Of a DNA stretch of 31,028 bases, positions 1-19,859 are shown piece by piece. The DNA comes from Lingula anatina (lineage: Eukaryota; Brachiopoda; Lingulata; Lingulida; Lingulidae). The notes under the pieces were generated by a model. It was not told the DNA's origin. It did not search any database and saw nothing but the letters and a program-made list of their open reading frames with translations. The number at the start of each line of letters is the position of its first letter. The stretch's first letter is position 1. The stretch is from positions 799,821 through 830,848 of the forward strand of contig NW_019775636.1 in assembly GCF_001039355.2 (NCBI RefSeq), written 5' to 3'. The translations under genes and the position numbers were made by a program.

Positions 1-1600
1 ATTTCGGTGTTTACAAAAAATTATTTGGGTGATGCACACGCTATATACAAATGTATACATTAAAATAATAATTATAAATGGGCGTCTGTGATGTTGATTA
101 CATTGTTCAAAAATAAGTCAATAAATACCTGTAACAAAGTAACTGTATAGCAAAAATTCAATCAATTAACGTAGTAAAATCACCTAAGTAAAGGTGTGAT
201 GCGCTTACGGCTATTTTACATTTGGATCACGAGTCGAGATGTACCAGACTCTCGACAAGGTCGGAGGACTGGCTCACTTACTTAACGCTAACTTCACAAT
301 ACTGAAACTGTACCTGGTTATTGACTAGCAGGCGTATCGCAAGATGACTTGCGTTTCCTTTACTGCATCAGAATATTTCTTCTCACATGACAATACTGAA
401 GCTTGAAAACCCCACCGGATTTTTGACAGGAAAGATCAAAACATCGATCTGGTCAAACTGAGCAATCTGTCCTCTTTGCAAATAGTTTTGTACATATATT
501 ACGGTTAGTAAAAGGCACTTTAGTTTAAATACTTCCAAAATCTACTTTTTGTGTGATTTGAATGATTTGTATAAATCTTTCTTTACTTAAATGTTAATAT
601 TAAAGATGAATAATTAGCAATACATTTGCTAAAATAATAGCAGTAAATCTCTCTTGGCTCTGTAAGAGCAATGCATTAGTTGAGACGGGCATTGCGAAAG
701 TTCATTCAGTACGTGCGGGCTGTTCCAAGTTTTTATTTCACGGAAAAGAGATTAATTTGATTATATATATTACTTTGAAATGAGTGAAGGTCATCTATTT
801 TTATCATCATTTTCACAACTGTACAAAGACTTGGCTTTTGCTAGATCCCCCTACTTCAAGTTTCCCATTCAGAGCGTACAAGTTGAAAGGCAATATATAC
901 CCTGTATATATGTAACCCCCCCCCCCAAAAAAAAACATAAATAAATAAATAAATAAAAACGTATCGTTTGTAGACTTTCATTCATGTACGATAACTTAAG
1001 ATGGATGGCCCTTTATAATCATCAAAGATGTGACGAAGTTAACTCAATTAATTTTGGTCCTGAATTTTAGCTATTTCGCGTAAATTGGATTTCACGATGA
1101 TTATAAGTAAATTATATTCCCTGTACCATCTGTTCCTGAGATATCGGTATTATCTCCCAGTATGGACATAATTTAAGCCACTGGTTTACTATAGAATACA
1201 TGTATATACTGCTCAACGGGGATGCCTCCGAAGCTAGGTTTATTGGTCCAAAAAACGTATGCACGCGCCTCAGCTGAACTTTTAATGTCTATTGCCAGTA
1301 CACTTTATTCATGCACTAATTCGGACTATCGAAACTTCGGGCCATATTGATACTACAAGTACAGTATGTATCAAACATTTTCAGTATACTGTATATGCCC
1401 CCCCTCCCTCCTCCTCCTCCTCGATTTCAGAGCAATTAAGTTGCTGCAACGTATTAATTTTCTTCAATCTTTTCCTTCTAGAGTCAACATTTTTTAGGTA
1501 TACTAGTATGTCAGTGGAAGCTCATTCATGTATCGTTTAAAACTTCCAGTCGTAATTATTGCCCGTATATTGTTTATTGTTTATACTGGACTTTATGCAT
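1..1600. other. Intergenic region upstream of Rab2
   Basis: I see no gene here. The stretch is AT-rich with stops in all frames. The only distinct structure is low-complexity sequence at 917-957, a poly-C run followed by poly-A and an (AAAT)n microsatellite. The 82-codon open stretch at 1292-1540 has no recognisable composition or motif and includes a (TCC)n run near 1405-1422. Confidence 0.6.
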
Positions 1601-1632
1601 TATCAGTCACCAGCAGTCACGCGCAGCCAAAT

Positions 1633-1679
1633 CACTTCCGTAAGCTATTGAGCATGCGTGATAGTGTTAAGTGACGTCA
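1633..1679 (+). promoter_or_regulatory. Putative Rab2 proximal promoter with ETS and CRE sites
   Basis: The sequence shows CACTTCCG at 1633-1640, the reverse complement of an ETS/GABP site, and a perfect CRE palindrome TGACGTCA at 1672-1679, 54 nt before the Rab2 start codon. No TATA box is obvious, which suits a housekeeping trafficking gene. CREB/ATF and CrebA-type bZIP factors are known to drive secretory-pathway genes, so the CRE is plausible functionally, but binding is inference. A six-codon ORF at 1654-1674 overlaps the CRE. It would act as an upstream ORF only if transcription starts before 1654. Confidence 0.45.
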
Positions 1680-1732
1680 TCCACAGGAGAAACTTTGCGT
1701 TGAAGATCTGTAGCATTCCCAAAACATTCACA

Positions 1733-11360
<9,628 letters not shown>

Positions 11361-11760
11361 GTGAAAAGAACTGAAGATGTTTCGTTTTTCTAAAAGATGT
11401 CAAAACTGTGACTGCAGTAAGCTGCCGTGCCCCTGAATGTGCAGAACAACAGGCATACATTACAGTTGATGGAGAAGCTGCATAAGGGTTACTGTGAGGG
11501 CATTCAGAACTAAGGATGAAAGAAAAGAAATTATTGATAAAAATTTTTGGAAGACATACCAGTTATTACAGATCAAAATATGATGGAGGAATGTAAATTC
11601 TGGATTTTGAATATTTCTTCTTACAACAAAATGTCAGTTGTAATGTGAGTTACAATTGCTGAAGACAATTTACCATCCCCAACCCCCACTCCCAAAAGGA
11701 GGGTATAGAAAAAGTTTAGAAATAATGACAATTAAACAAATTTTGAATAAAAACCTCATT
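11361..11760 (+). other. Rab2 3' UTR with poly(A) signal
   Basis: Non-coding sequence after the 8b stop, with AATAAA at 11746-11751 as the first consensus poly(A) signal. Further AATAAA hexamers at 12212, 12286 and 13405 could give longer 3' UTRs. Confidence 0.6.
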
Positions 11761-14700
11761 TTAGAAATACTATCAACTGTATAGTTATGCCTAAAGCCAC
11801 CTACTAGCGTTGGCCAAAGTTGCTCTTTATATGACAAAACATTGCCAAGGAGAAGATGAAGAAGAACTTACGTGCAATCATGGACGTGTAAATTATTTTT
11901 CATTGCCACATAAGAAGAAGATTGTGAGGTTTATCTTAAGCATGTATCTAGCTTTATGTTATATGATAATAGTAACCCTTGTTGGTGGAACATTCATGGT
12001 ACATTCATGGCTGGTAATATAATATGGTACTGCCCAGGAGCAGGTTTTGCTAAATAACTTTAGTTTGTAAAATTGGTCTAAACATTTAAACCATTTGGAC
12101 AGTTATTAGGCCTTCAAAGACTACTTTTATTTCCAAAGACAGCTGGGTGGCTCACAAACTTATTGGGTTGGTTGGTAAGTTGGGCTTGCTTGGGTTTGGA
12201 ATATACGTGTAAATAAAAGACCCAGCTACAAATTCACATTTTGGACTCCCTGTACCTTAAATCTTGAGGAAACCCCTGATCAAGAAATAAATAGTTTCAG
12301 TTTCGGAGTAATACTTATTTTAACAGACTACTGTGGATTAATATTCAGCTGACCGGCACCTAGGACCATAAAAACTTGACTGCTTACTTGAGGGATTTAA
12401 AGGTAAACAATTAGCGAGTTGTTGAGTACTTATTCTGTTTATTACTCAGAGCAGAAAAAAAGGATGGCTAGAAAAGCCTAAATTAGTGCTGTGAATGTTC
12501 TCTCGTGCTCTCTCTTTTTTCTGTTAGATGAAAATAGAGATCTTTTGTAGTAGCTTGTTGTTTCTTTGTAGAATAAGAAAATGATGGAAAAGTAAATTGA
12601 GAAGTTGATGCTATAAATTGTAATTGGAATCACCCAAGATAGCCCATAGTCTCACAGCTTTGTGTGAAGTCGAGCAAGATTTAGAGGACTTTGGATGAGA
12701 GTGGGAGCAGTTAAAATGGCAGAATAGCATGCAGTGTAACAGCTGATCACAGCTGACATGATTCATCCCAGGACAGGACCACCGCCACGTTTTAGGCTAT
12801 CTCGGTTGATTTCTATTTTGTGTCACGTGTAAATGTGTCTCTCTTTCTCTTTCTCTCCCCCTCTCTCTTGCAGTAAATGAAATCCAATTCTTTTCCTCTT
12901 TATTGAAATTATTTGTGTGAGGTTTTGGCGAGGAGAAAATTTTGAGTGTTATCCATTGCCAGTACTGTGTCCACTGCAATGTATGTATTGCTCAGTGTTG
13001 AACGCAAATTTTACTTACGTAGCAAATGACTCTCTCTGTTTCTATCTAAAGGTGCTTTGTTTAAGTCTTTAAATATCAGATGACATAGTGTACTAAAGCA
13101 TTTAATATTAACCATCTTTGGCAAATTACATTTTGTAATATTAAACAAATATTTTGTATTATTGTCAAGTTATCGACTCCCAGATAATTGCCATGAATAA
13201 TTATAGGAAGAATGTCAAGATCTTTGCTTTCTTGGTATTTTTGAGGCAAATGAACATAGCAATGTAAAGTAACACTAATATGTAACATTGTCCAAAGTCT
13301 GGTACTTTATGTACATTGGTGTTGTGTTCTTTATGTTCTCTTCTATGGTGTGTATAGTATTTTATTGTATAGGGTTGATATGCAGAAAAAATGAATTAAA
13401 ACACAATAAAAGTGAAATGGCTATATTTAGTTCCAAAAAGGTGTTGTCTTCCTTTACTCCATTCGTCATACAAGCTTTTCTTCCTCTATTATTATTATTA
13501 TTATTATTGCGTGAATTATTTGAATTAATTTCTTCATACTTCGGTCTAAGACCTTTGATTTGTTAATTGGAATATATTTCAAGGTCAAATGGGACATGTT
13601 TTTTACTTTAGTAAAACTTCGAGCCGTATTCTTTCAGCTACTAAGTTCAATGTGTATAATTTCACGAGCAGCAGCCATGACAGAGCTTTCATTACCAAAT
13701 TTGGTCTGTTTCTCAGTTTGCCCCATAATATTGTGTTAGTGTCTGTGTACATCCTTAGGAATTTTGAGAAAATCCAAGGTGGCCGTCATTTTCCCGACAG
13801 GTGTAGTAAGATTTACCAAATGTCTCGCCCGTTATATCTCTGAAACCAGCAAAGATTCACAGTTGTGTTAATTTGTTAATGAAGTTGAGAAAAGCATATA
13901 TTGAGAATCTCAATGTGATCTTTGATTGGACCTTTGACCTACTTCCCACCATGAAATGATCTGCAAATGGATTTGCCATAATACCGCCAAAAGTAGAAAA
14001 GATTCTCTCATAGTAAACTATTGAATTTAAATATGAAATCCAAATGGGAAAAACATTTTGTTCCAAAATTGATATATTGACATCATTTTATCCTTATTTT
14101 TTTCGACACATTTTTGTCTGTTATACCTTGGTTTAAGTGAGCAATTTAGTGAAACTTCAGAGAAAATTTGCTTCTTTGCTATGAAAGTGTTTGCATCGTC
14201 AAGACCCACTGGAACCAAATATTATGGTGATACATCCATGTGTGACGTTGACACCAATATTTCACTACACAACAGACTGTTATAATACCTTCGGGCATTT
14301 ATTGCCGATCTGCGGTACTTTTGGAGTGTGCTGATGTGGTATATAATCAGGGGTTGCCTAGCGAGTTGAGACGGGCATCTTGCCATTGTGTACAGTGGCC
14401 TTGTCGTGTTTTTGAGGTTTCGTGGTTATGCGCCGTGACTGTTTGGGAGGCCTGAGTTTTTAAGTGTGATTCTTGGTCGGTTACTGAAATGGTGTACTTC
14501 CCGTTCCATGACAGGAGTCGGCGTTTTCGTGTTCTTAACATTATTTTAAGATACACAGTTTCACAAAACGTTAGTTTTTTTTTTTTTTTTTTTTTTTCAG
14601 GCTTGTTAAAGGCTGATATTGTCTTCGGCTTGCATTATCTCTTGCAATAACATAAAAATCGTGACAGCTTGCTCTTGGTCGTGACTAGGAAAAAAAACAT

Positions 14701-14856
14701 ACTCAGTCTGACAGTGGAGAGGAGAGTCATTGGGAACAGAAACACGCTGGCAATAGAGTTTCCACTGACCGCTAGAATTCAGGGTGTCAGGCTACGACGT
14801 CCGAGTGGACGACCTATCTCATATTTCATGACTGAAAGCAAACAAACGATGGGTAT

Positions 14857-14901
<45 letters not shown>

Positions 14902-15180
14902 CATGCACATGTTTTTTTTATTTTTATTTTTTTTTTTTTTTTAGTTATAGANTTTTTTTTATTTTTTTTTTTTTTTACAAATCCATGTAGTAACTGTCTG
15001 GCTACAACAAAAATTAGGGCATGTAAGATAAACATCTTTACTTTCTATTTCTATTATTTTGGAATAAAATAACCCAATGCCACCTTGTCATACTATGAAT
15101 TAAGTAAATAATTAAGTTCATATCCGCTTCACACCCTGAGTTTCAGAAGTAACTGGAAATTACATCTAAGTTACAGTGAA
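11761..15180. other. Region between Rab2 and the VWA gene
   Basis: No gene recognised. AT-rich with frequent stops. Contains CT-rich tracts (12838-12870), an ATT run (13487-13507), poly-T (14574-14597), (GT)n (14861-14899) and poly-T broken by an N at 14952. An open stretch of about 60 codons at 14669-14850 precedes the GT repeat but shows no known motif. Confidence 0.6.
14861..14976. repeat. (GT)n microsatellite followed by poly-T
   Basis: About 20 GT units and then T-rich runs up to 14976, with an ambiguous base at 14952 that probably reflects assembly uncertainty in the homopolymer. Confidence 0.95.
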
Positions 15181-15208
15181 GATAATGTAGGTAACGCCCA
15201 CTTTCTAT

Positions 15209-15289
15209 CACGTGTTCAACGCCACCCAATGAAATTACGACAAGTACCTAAAATATAATATCAAACCCCTCCCACAACTATTATATAAA
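15209..15289 (+). promoter_or_regulatory. VWA gene core promoter (TATA box, E-box)
   Basis: TATATAAA at 15282-15289 lies 88 nt before the ATG, so a start site near 15312-15320 would leave a 5' UTR of about 60 nt. A palindromic CACGTG E-box is at 15209-15214. TATA-driven promoters are usual for tissue-restricted secreted proteins. Factor binding is inference. Confidence 0.6.
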
Positions 15290-15376
15290 AGAATGCATGC
15301 GTAGATCTTCACATATACACACAGTTCTTTCCAACGTTGTAGACAATACTTATTTGTTGATGCAAACAGTTTAAGA

Positions 15377-15544
15377 ATGGCAGTATTACGTTTGTTAACA
15401 TGGTCGTTCTTGTTGGTTCTTGGTGAGCATAGTTCTGTTTGTGGACACAGTGTTATCAGCTGGCAGAACAAGATCCCAATTCTTAGAGGCCTACCGTCAC
15501 TGGACACAGGCACTGGTACCGTTGATAGGAACACAAAAGAAAAG
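15377..15544 (+). CDS. VWA gene exon 1 (signal peptide)
   Basis: 56 codons ending at Lys, phase 0. Hydrophobic core LLTWSFLLVLG, then mature-like sequence with one Cys (SSVCGHS) and a Thr/Asp-rich end. The donor GTTCGT is weak, and the frame stays open to 15632, so the boundary is supported mainly by the phase match to exon 2. Confidence 0.75.
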
Positions 15545-17555
15545 GTTCGTACGAGTATTAACAAACTGTTCCGAGGGGATTCTCGATTAATTGCAATTAA
15601 CTTGGGGGGGTTTGATGCCTGTCACGCCTGCTGAGACTGATAGCGGGAACTGTCGTTTAGCGGCTTTAGTGGGCGTCCCAGCCGCTTGGGCTGAAAGCAA
15701 TTTAGCAAGGAACCCCGTGGAGATGGACCGATCCTGTTAGATCGATCTAGGGATGGGAACCCAGTCTTTTGCAGTGTGCCCCCTTTACTTTACATATGCC
15801 GTGGATTTTCGATGTTTTATCCGTAATTAAATCTTTTTTCAATGCCTATGCTATTTTAATATTATTAAATTTGAATTTATTTACCGTTTTTACATGTTTG
15901 TTACTGAAATTACCTAAGCACTCGTAATGTTAGAATGGGCTTTACATTTTTGTTAAGACACCGAATACATGTATCATCAAATAAATTTGCATGCTAATTT
16001 ATATGAATAACGGACATATTGATCAAATTGACCATGCGAATGAATTAAAAAAAACATGTTGAAAATAAAAGATTTAAAAGTACCAACTGCTATTGCAGAT
16101 GACGTTCACCCGTTGGCACGGTTTCAACAAATAATTCAAATCTAAAATGGTTCTTATCTTAAGGAATGAGCATTTGTCTGCTTCGAACCAAGATGAAAAT
16201 GTAAAAAGGTCACTTTAAGTCTGATCTTCTTCCTCAGTTACACAGAGTGAAAAGGACCAATTAATGGAGATTTATTTTGCCGAATGGATTGAAAATCTGT
16301 AGAGTTAACCCGTTTCTTCTCGAAGGTTATTATGCCATAGTTATTTCGTTAATCATGGGTGTGCTCACAACAGTGCTTTACTCTGAATCAAAAAATCCTC
16401 AAGGTTATTAACTCAATAATTTTGCTGCCTCTTAAATCATTTTACCTTATTGCTGTAGGTAGATGAATTGGAAAAGAAGTTCTACGAAACAGGCGAGGAA
16501 ATGCAGAACACGATGGCGAAAACGCTGCTACAAGAAAAGTCAATGGAATCCGCTCTCGCTGACACACTGGGAATCGCCCCGGTAAAAATCAAGAGAATGA
16601 ATGCACCGAAAGGTCAGTGATACTTAAACTGGTAAGAAATAACGGTTAAATTTTGTCTTAGAACATTCATGGCTATGACGCTAGTGCATGCAACCAAGTT
16701 TACAATGTTTGTCATACTTAGAAATATTGGGATTAATGGATTTTGAATATGCCTCGATTGGGACTGGGCCTGGGACGCAGGCGCCTTTACAATGTGCACG
16801 ATTTTTAAATTAAAACTGCTTTGGCGACCGTTGAGAGTCCTGACCACATTTGTGATCGCAGTAGGGACTCAGAAAAGAGCCCACCCAATGTAATTACGTA
16901 TTTATGTATTTATTTCATATTTATAATTATGTAATGTATTTATTTCATATTTGTAATAAAAATGACAAACTTTGCAATATTTACAGTTTGCAAGGCCAAG
17001 GCAGACATAATATTTATTTTGGACGGATCTGGTAGCGTCAGCACACCCGACTTTGCCAAACAACTACAATTCATCAAGTCTTTGGTGAGGAAATTTGAAG
17101 TTGGACCAAACGCGGTAAAGGTCGGCGTTCTGCAGTACTCAACCAACACAGTGCAGGAGTTCAACCTTAACACTCACAACACCAAGGCCGCCATCCTAGC
17201 CGCCGTCGACAGGATCAAGCAGAAGAGAGGTATTACTAACACAGCTTTCGCCCTCTCCACCGCCCACAAGAGTAGTTTCACAGCTGCCAAAGGCGATCGA
17301 CCGAACGTCCCGAACATCGCTATAGTCATGACTGACGGCCAGTCTATTAACATGGCGGCGACCGCCAGAGAAGCAAACATGCTGCGAAACATTGCATCTG
17401 TGTTCGCAATTGGAGTTGGGAGAAATGTCAGAACTGCTGAGCTGAAGGCCATGGCTAACGACCCAGATAGTAAATATGTATTTACAGTGACAGACTTCAG
17501 TGCCCTGTCAAATATAGAGACAAAGTTAGCCACGGATGCTTGTGCACGTGAGTAG
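15377..17555 (+). CDS. Secreted von Willebrand factor A domain protein
   Basis: Three exons join in frame into at least 296 residues if the frame stops at 17553-17555. The N-terminus MAVLRLLTWSFLLVLG is a signal peptide. It is followed by about 90 residues of unrecognised, partly helical linker and then one VWA domain bounded by cysteines (VCKAKADIIF to ATDAC). The metal-binding MIDAS is complete: DGSGS, the Thr of GITNT, and the Asp of MTDG. VWA proteins of this kind act in extracellular matrix, adhesion or, in molluscs, shell matrix. The ligand is unknown here. A strong donor (GTGAGT, 17548) sits just before the in-frame stop, so the gene may continue. The exon is phase 1-1, the usual form for shuffled VWA modules. 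The second recognisable gene, about 4 kb after Rab2 and probably regulated separately. Confidence 0.88.
15608..15763 (-). mobile_element. MITE-like repeat, copy 3 (reverse, in VWA intron 1)
   Basis: The reverse complement shows TAGATCGATCTAAC, CGGGGTTCCTTGCTAAATTG and TCAGCCCAAGCGG, matching the left half of the copies at 4429 and 7773, but more diverged. The right half lacks the expected inverted end, so it is decayed or truncated. Confidence 0.55.
16459..16612 (+). CDS. VWA gene exon 2 (linker)
   Basis: 154 nt, phase 0 to 1. Encodes VDELEKKFYETGEEMQNTMA, KTLLQEKSMESALADTLG and IAPVKIKRMNAPK plus one base. Charged and probably helical. I do not recognise a domain. The acceptor is TGCTGTAG and the donor is GTCAGT. 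Joining to exon 3 completes a Val codon. Confidence 0.75.
16987..17547 (+). CDS. VWA gene exon 3 (complete VWA domain)
   Basis: 561 nt, phase 1 to 1. It starts after TTTACAG. The first Cys (CKAKAD) and last Cys (TDAC) would close the domain by a disulfide. The beta1 strand ADIIFILDGSGS, a GITNTAFAL loop, IAIVMTDGQS and VFAIGVG are classical VWA strands. The sequence is markedly GC-richer than its surroundings, as expected for an exon. The opposite-strand frame at 17174-17533 is a shadow. Confidence 0.93.
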
Positions 17556-17639
17556 CTTATTATTTCTTAACACGAAAATTAACACGTTAGTATCCTCGTT
17601 TTTAGTTTATATACTATATTTGCCAACGCATGAAAAATA

Positions 17640-19690
17640 TGAGTGCTCATATCTGTAGATTGACAGCCGACTACTGCGTTTACTGCGATGTAGGGACTGG
17701 ACTGATAAATATTCTTAATACGCAGGTCAAGTTCGAAAATCAGCATGATCAGGCCATTTTTATTGAAGTTATGCAGTTTTTTCACTTTTTTCAGCATTTA
17801 TGCAACACCGATAACACAATATTTGAAAAACCGCTTTACTGTTTGGCTTGAAACTTACAGAACTGATGAATATCTATAATACGCAAGTCAAGTTCGAAAA
17901 TTGGCATCATTAGAGCATTTTTATAAAAGTTTTGCTGTATTTTCACTTTTTTTCAGCAGAATGGAGCAAAGTGGACATTTATAATTGTTCTATTGATATT
18001 TTTGCTTTAACAACATATTTTTGATTGATCATATAAAAATGACAGTAAATTGATTATTTTGCTTTATGTAAAAAAGGTGTTGAAAATGGAAATAAACTCT
18101 TTCAATACAGTTTTCTCTTGTTTACATTTTGGGATTTTCAAAGCATGACTCTGAACTCTATAGGCTAATCACATTTGCTGAATNATAACAAGCCAAAAGA
18201 AAAAACAGTTTTCCACTTATCGTGTTATCGGTAAAAGTGCACGGCGATGTCTGTACATAAAAATGATGGTTAACCTGATATTGTGTATTGTGTAATGTGT
18301 CAAAAATGGAAAAAAACATATCTTTACAGTTTGTCAGATTCATCCATTCACTATGTTCAGAATTTCATTTATAATTGTTCTATTGATATTTTTGCTTTGA
18401 CAACATATTTTTTGATTGATCATATAAAAATGACAGTAAATTGATTATTTTGCTTTATGTAAAAAAGGTGAAAATGGAAATAAACTCTTTCTATACAGTT
18501 TTCTCTTGTTTACATTTTGGGATTTTCAAAGTATGACTCTGAACTCTATGGGCTAGTCACATTTTCTGAATATCCATGATACTTTTATTTCATTATTAAA
18601 AAATTTATGGTTATTATGCTGTTAAGCATTGTGTTATATTGCATCAAAATTGAACAAAACCCTATTCTGGGCACTGCCTCTGTAGTGGCGGTGAAAGGAA
18701 AACCATGTCACTTGCTCTTCTCACACTTACAGGAAAAATTGTCTTATTAGTTAATTGTTTGGAAGTAATACAGGTTTTTTGTGAAAATTTTTATCTTTCA
18801 CATGTTGCAATTTTCAGTGAGGGACTTAGAGCTCCCTTGGGCATGAAGCCCAGTGGTAATCAAATTTTCTTAATGTCCATGTTTTTAATAGTAGATATTT
18901 TAAAATTGGTGGTATTTAATTAGTTAATCATAATGTAATGTTGCATCAAAATTGACAAAAAACCTACTTTGTGCTCTTCCACCATTAATATTATGGAAAG
19001 TAAAGTGTTACTTTCTATTTTTTAACTATTCTTACAAGAATGATTCTTAGGATTGACATACAGCTCATATTAGAGAACCAGCTCTATTGGATTATCATTT
19101 TTATTAAATTTATAAATTTTTTGTGAAATTTTCATTTTTCTCATTCTGGCACTTTCTAATTGTAAACTTGAACTCTGATGGGCCTGGAGCCTTATGCTTT
19201 TACTTTCATCAGTGTTACCTGTTGTGCAAAATTAAAATTTGATATTGACTGTGCAGTAAACATAATGTATTATTGCATCAGAATTGGCAGTCTCCTGTTT
19301 TATTTTGTGCATTATTGTTTTCTGCTTTTCTTAAGGTGTGACTTATCCCCTTGGGTATTCACTAGGCTAATTTCATTGCTATAAAATCATTTGCCTAATT
19401 AAGCGGCCATTAAATGAAATTTCATAAAGCACACTTGTTGCTATTTCCCTGTAAACTCCCAAAGGTTAAGCTCTCTGCTAGATAACATAGTGTCCATAAT
19501 AAGGAAACAGTGAATAGCAGCTTCATTGGAATTATATTTTTGTTTTTTTTTTTTAATTTTTTCTCCAACACTGGCATTTTTAAGATGTGATTTTTAACTC
19601 CCATCCACCTGAGGCTCTGCACATTTTCAGTATTTCCACATAAGCAGTTGTATTGGTATTTATGTCTTTAAACACGCTGTAATATTATTT
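17640..19690. repeat. Diverged repeat block A
   Basis: Two units about 160 bp apart carry CAAGTTCGAAAAT (around 17721 and 17882). Two near-identical units 390 bp apart carry TATTGATATTTTTGCTTT (17991 and 18381) and extend about 200 bp each. Then come several diverged units with TTATGCTGTTAAGCATT or a TATTGCATCA motif (18610 to 19290). The order resembles block B downstream. One N at 18184. No stable coding frame across the block. Confidence 0.75.
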
Positions 19691-19757
19691 TATGCACTGT
19701 CATCATTTTTATGTACAGACACAGATGTGTCTGTACATATTGCCATCACCTGCGTCT

Positions 19758-19820
19758 GTCGTCGCCGTCGCCGATGCCGATGCCGGTGCCAGTGCCGATG
19801 CCGATGCCGTCGCCGTGCAC
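19758..19820. repeat. GC-rich (GCCGAT)n-type hexanucleotide repeat
   Basis: About 60 bp built from GCCGAT, GCCGTC and GCCGGT units in otherwise AT-rich DNA, at the junction between blocks A and B. One frame reads as an Ala/Asp/Val run. Confidence 0.85.
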
Positions 19821-19859
19821 TTTCCTTGCAAACACGATAAGTGGAGGACAGTTTTACTT

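Noticed and set aside
14669-14944. 91-codon frame before the GT repeat
   Set aside because: The end is a (GT)n Cys-Val run and poly-T Phe. The first 60 codons have no recognised motif and no clear splice sites tying them to the VWA gene.
15235-15564. 109-codon frame on the - strand
   Set aside because: Antisense to the TATA box and signal peptide exon, with no domain features.
17174-17533. 119-codon frame on the - strand
   Set aside because: Exact shadow of the GC-rich VWA exon, which has a complete, conserved domain on the + strand.
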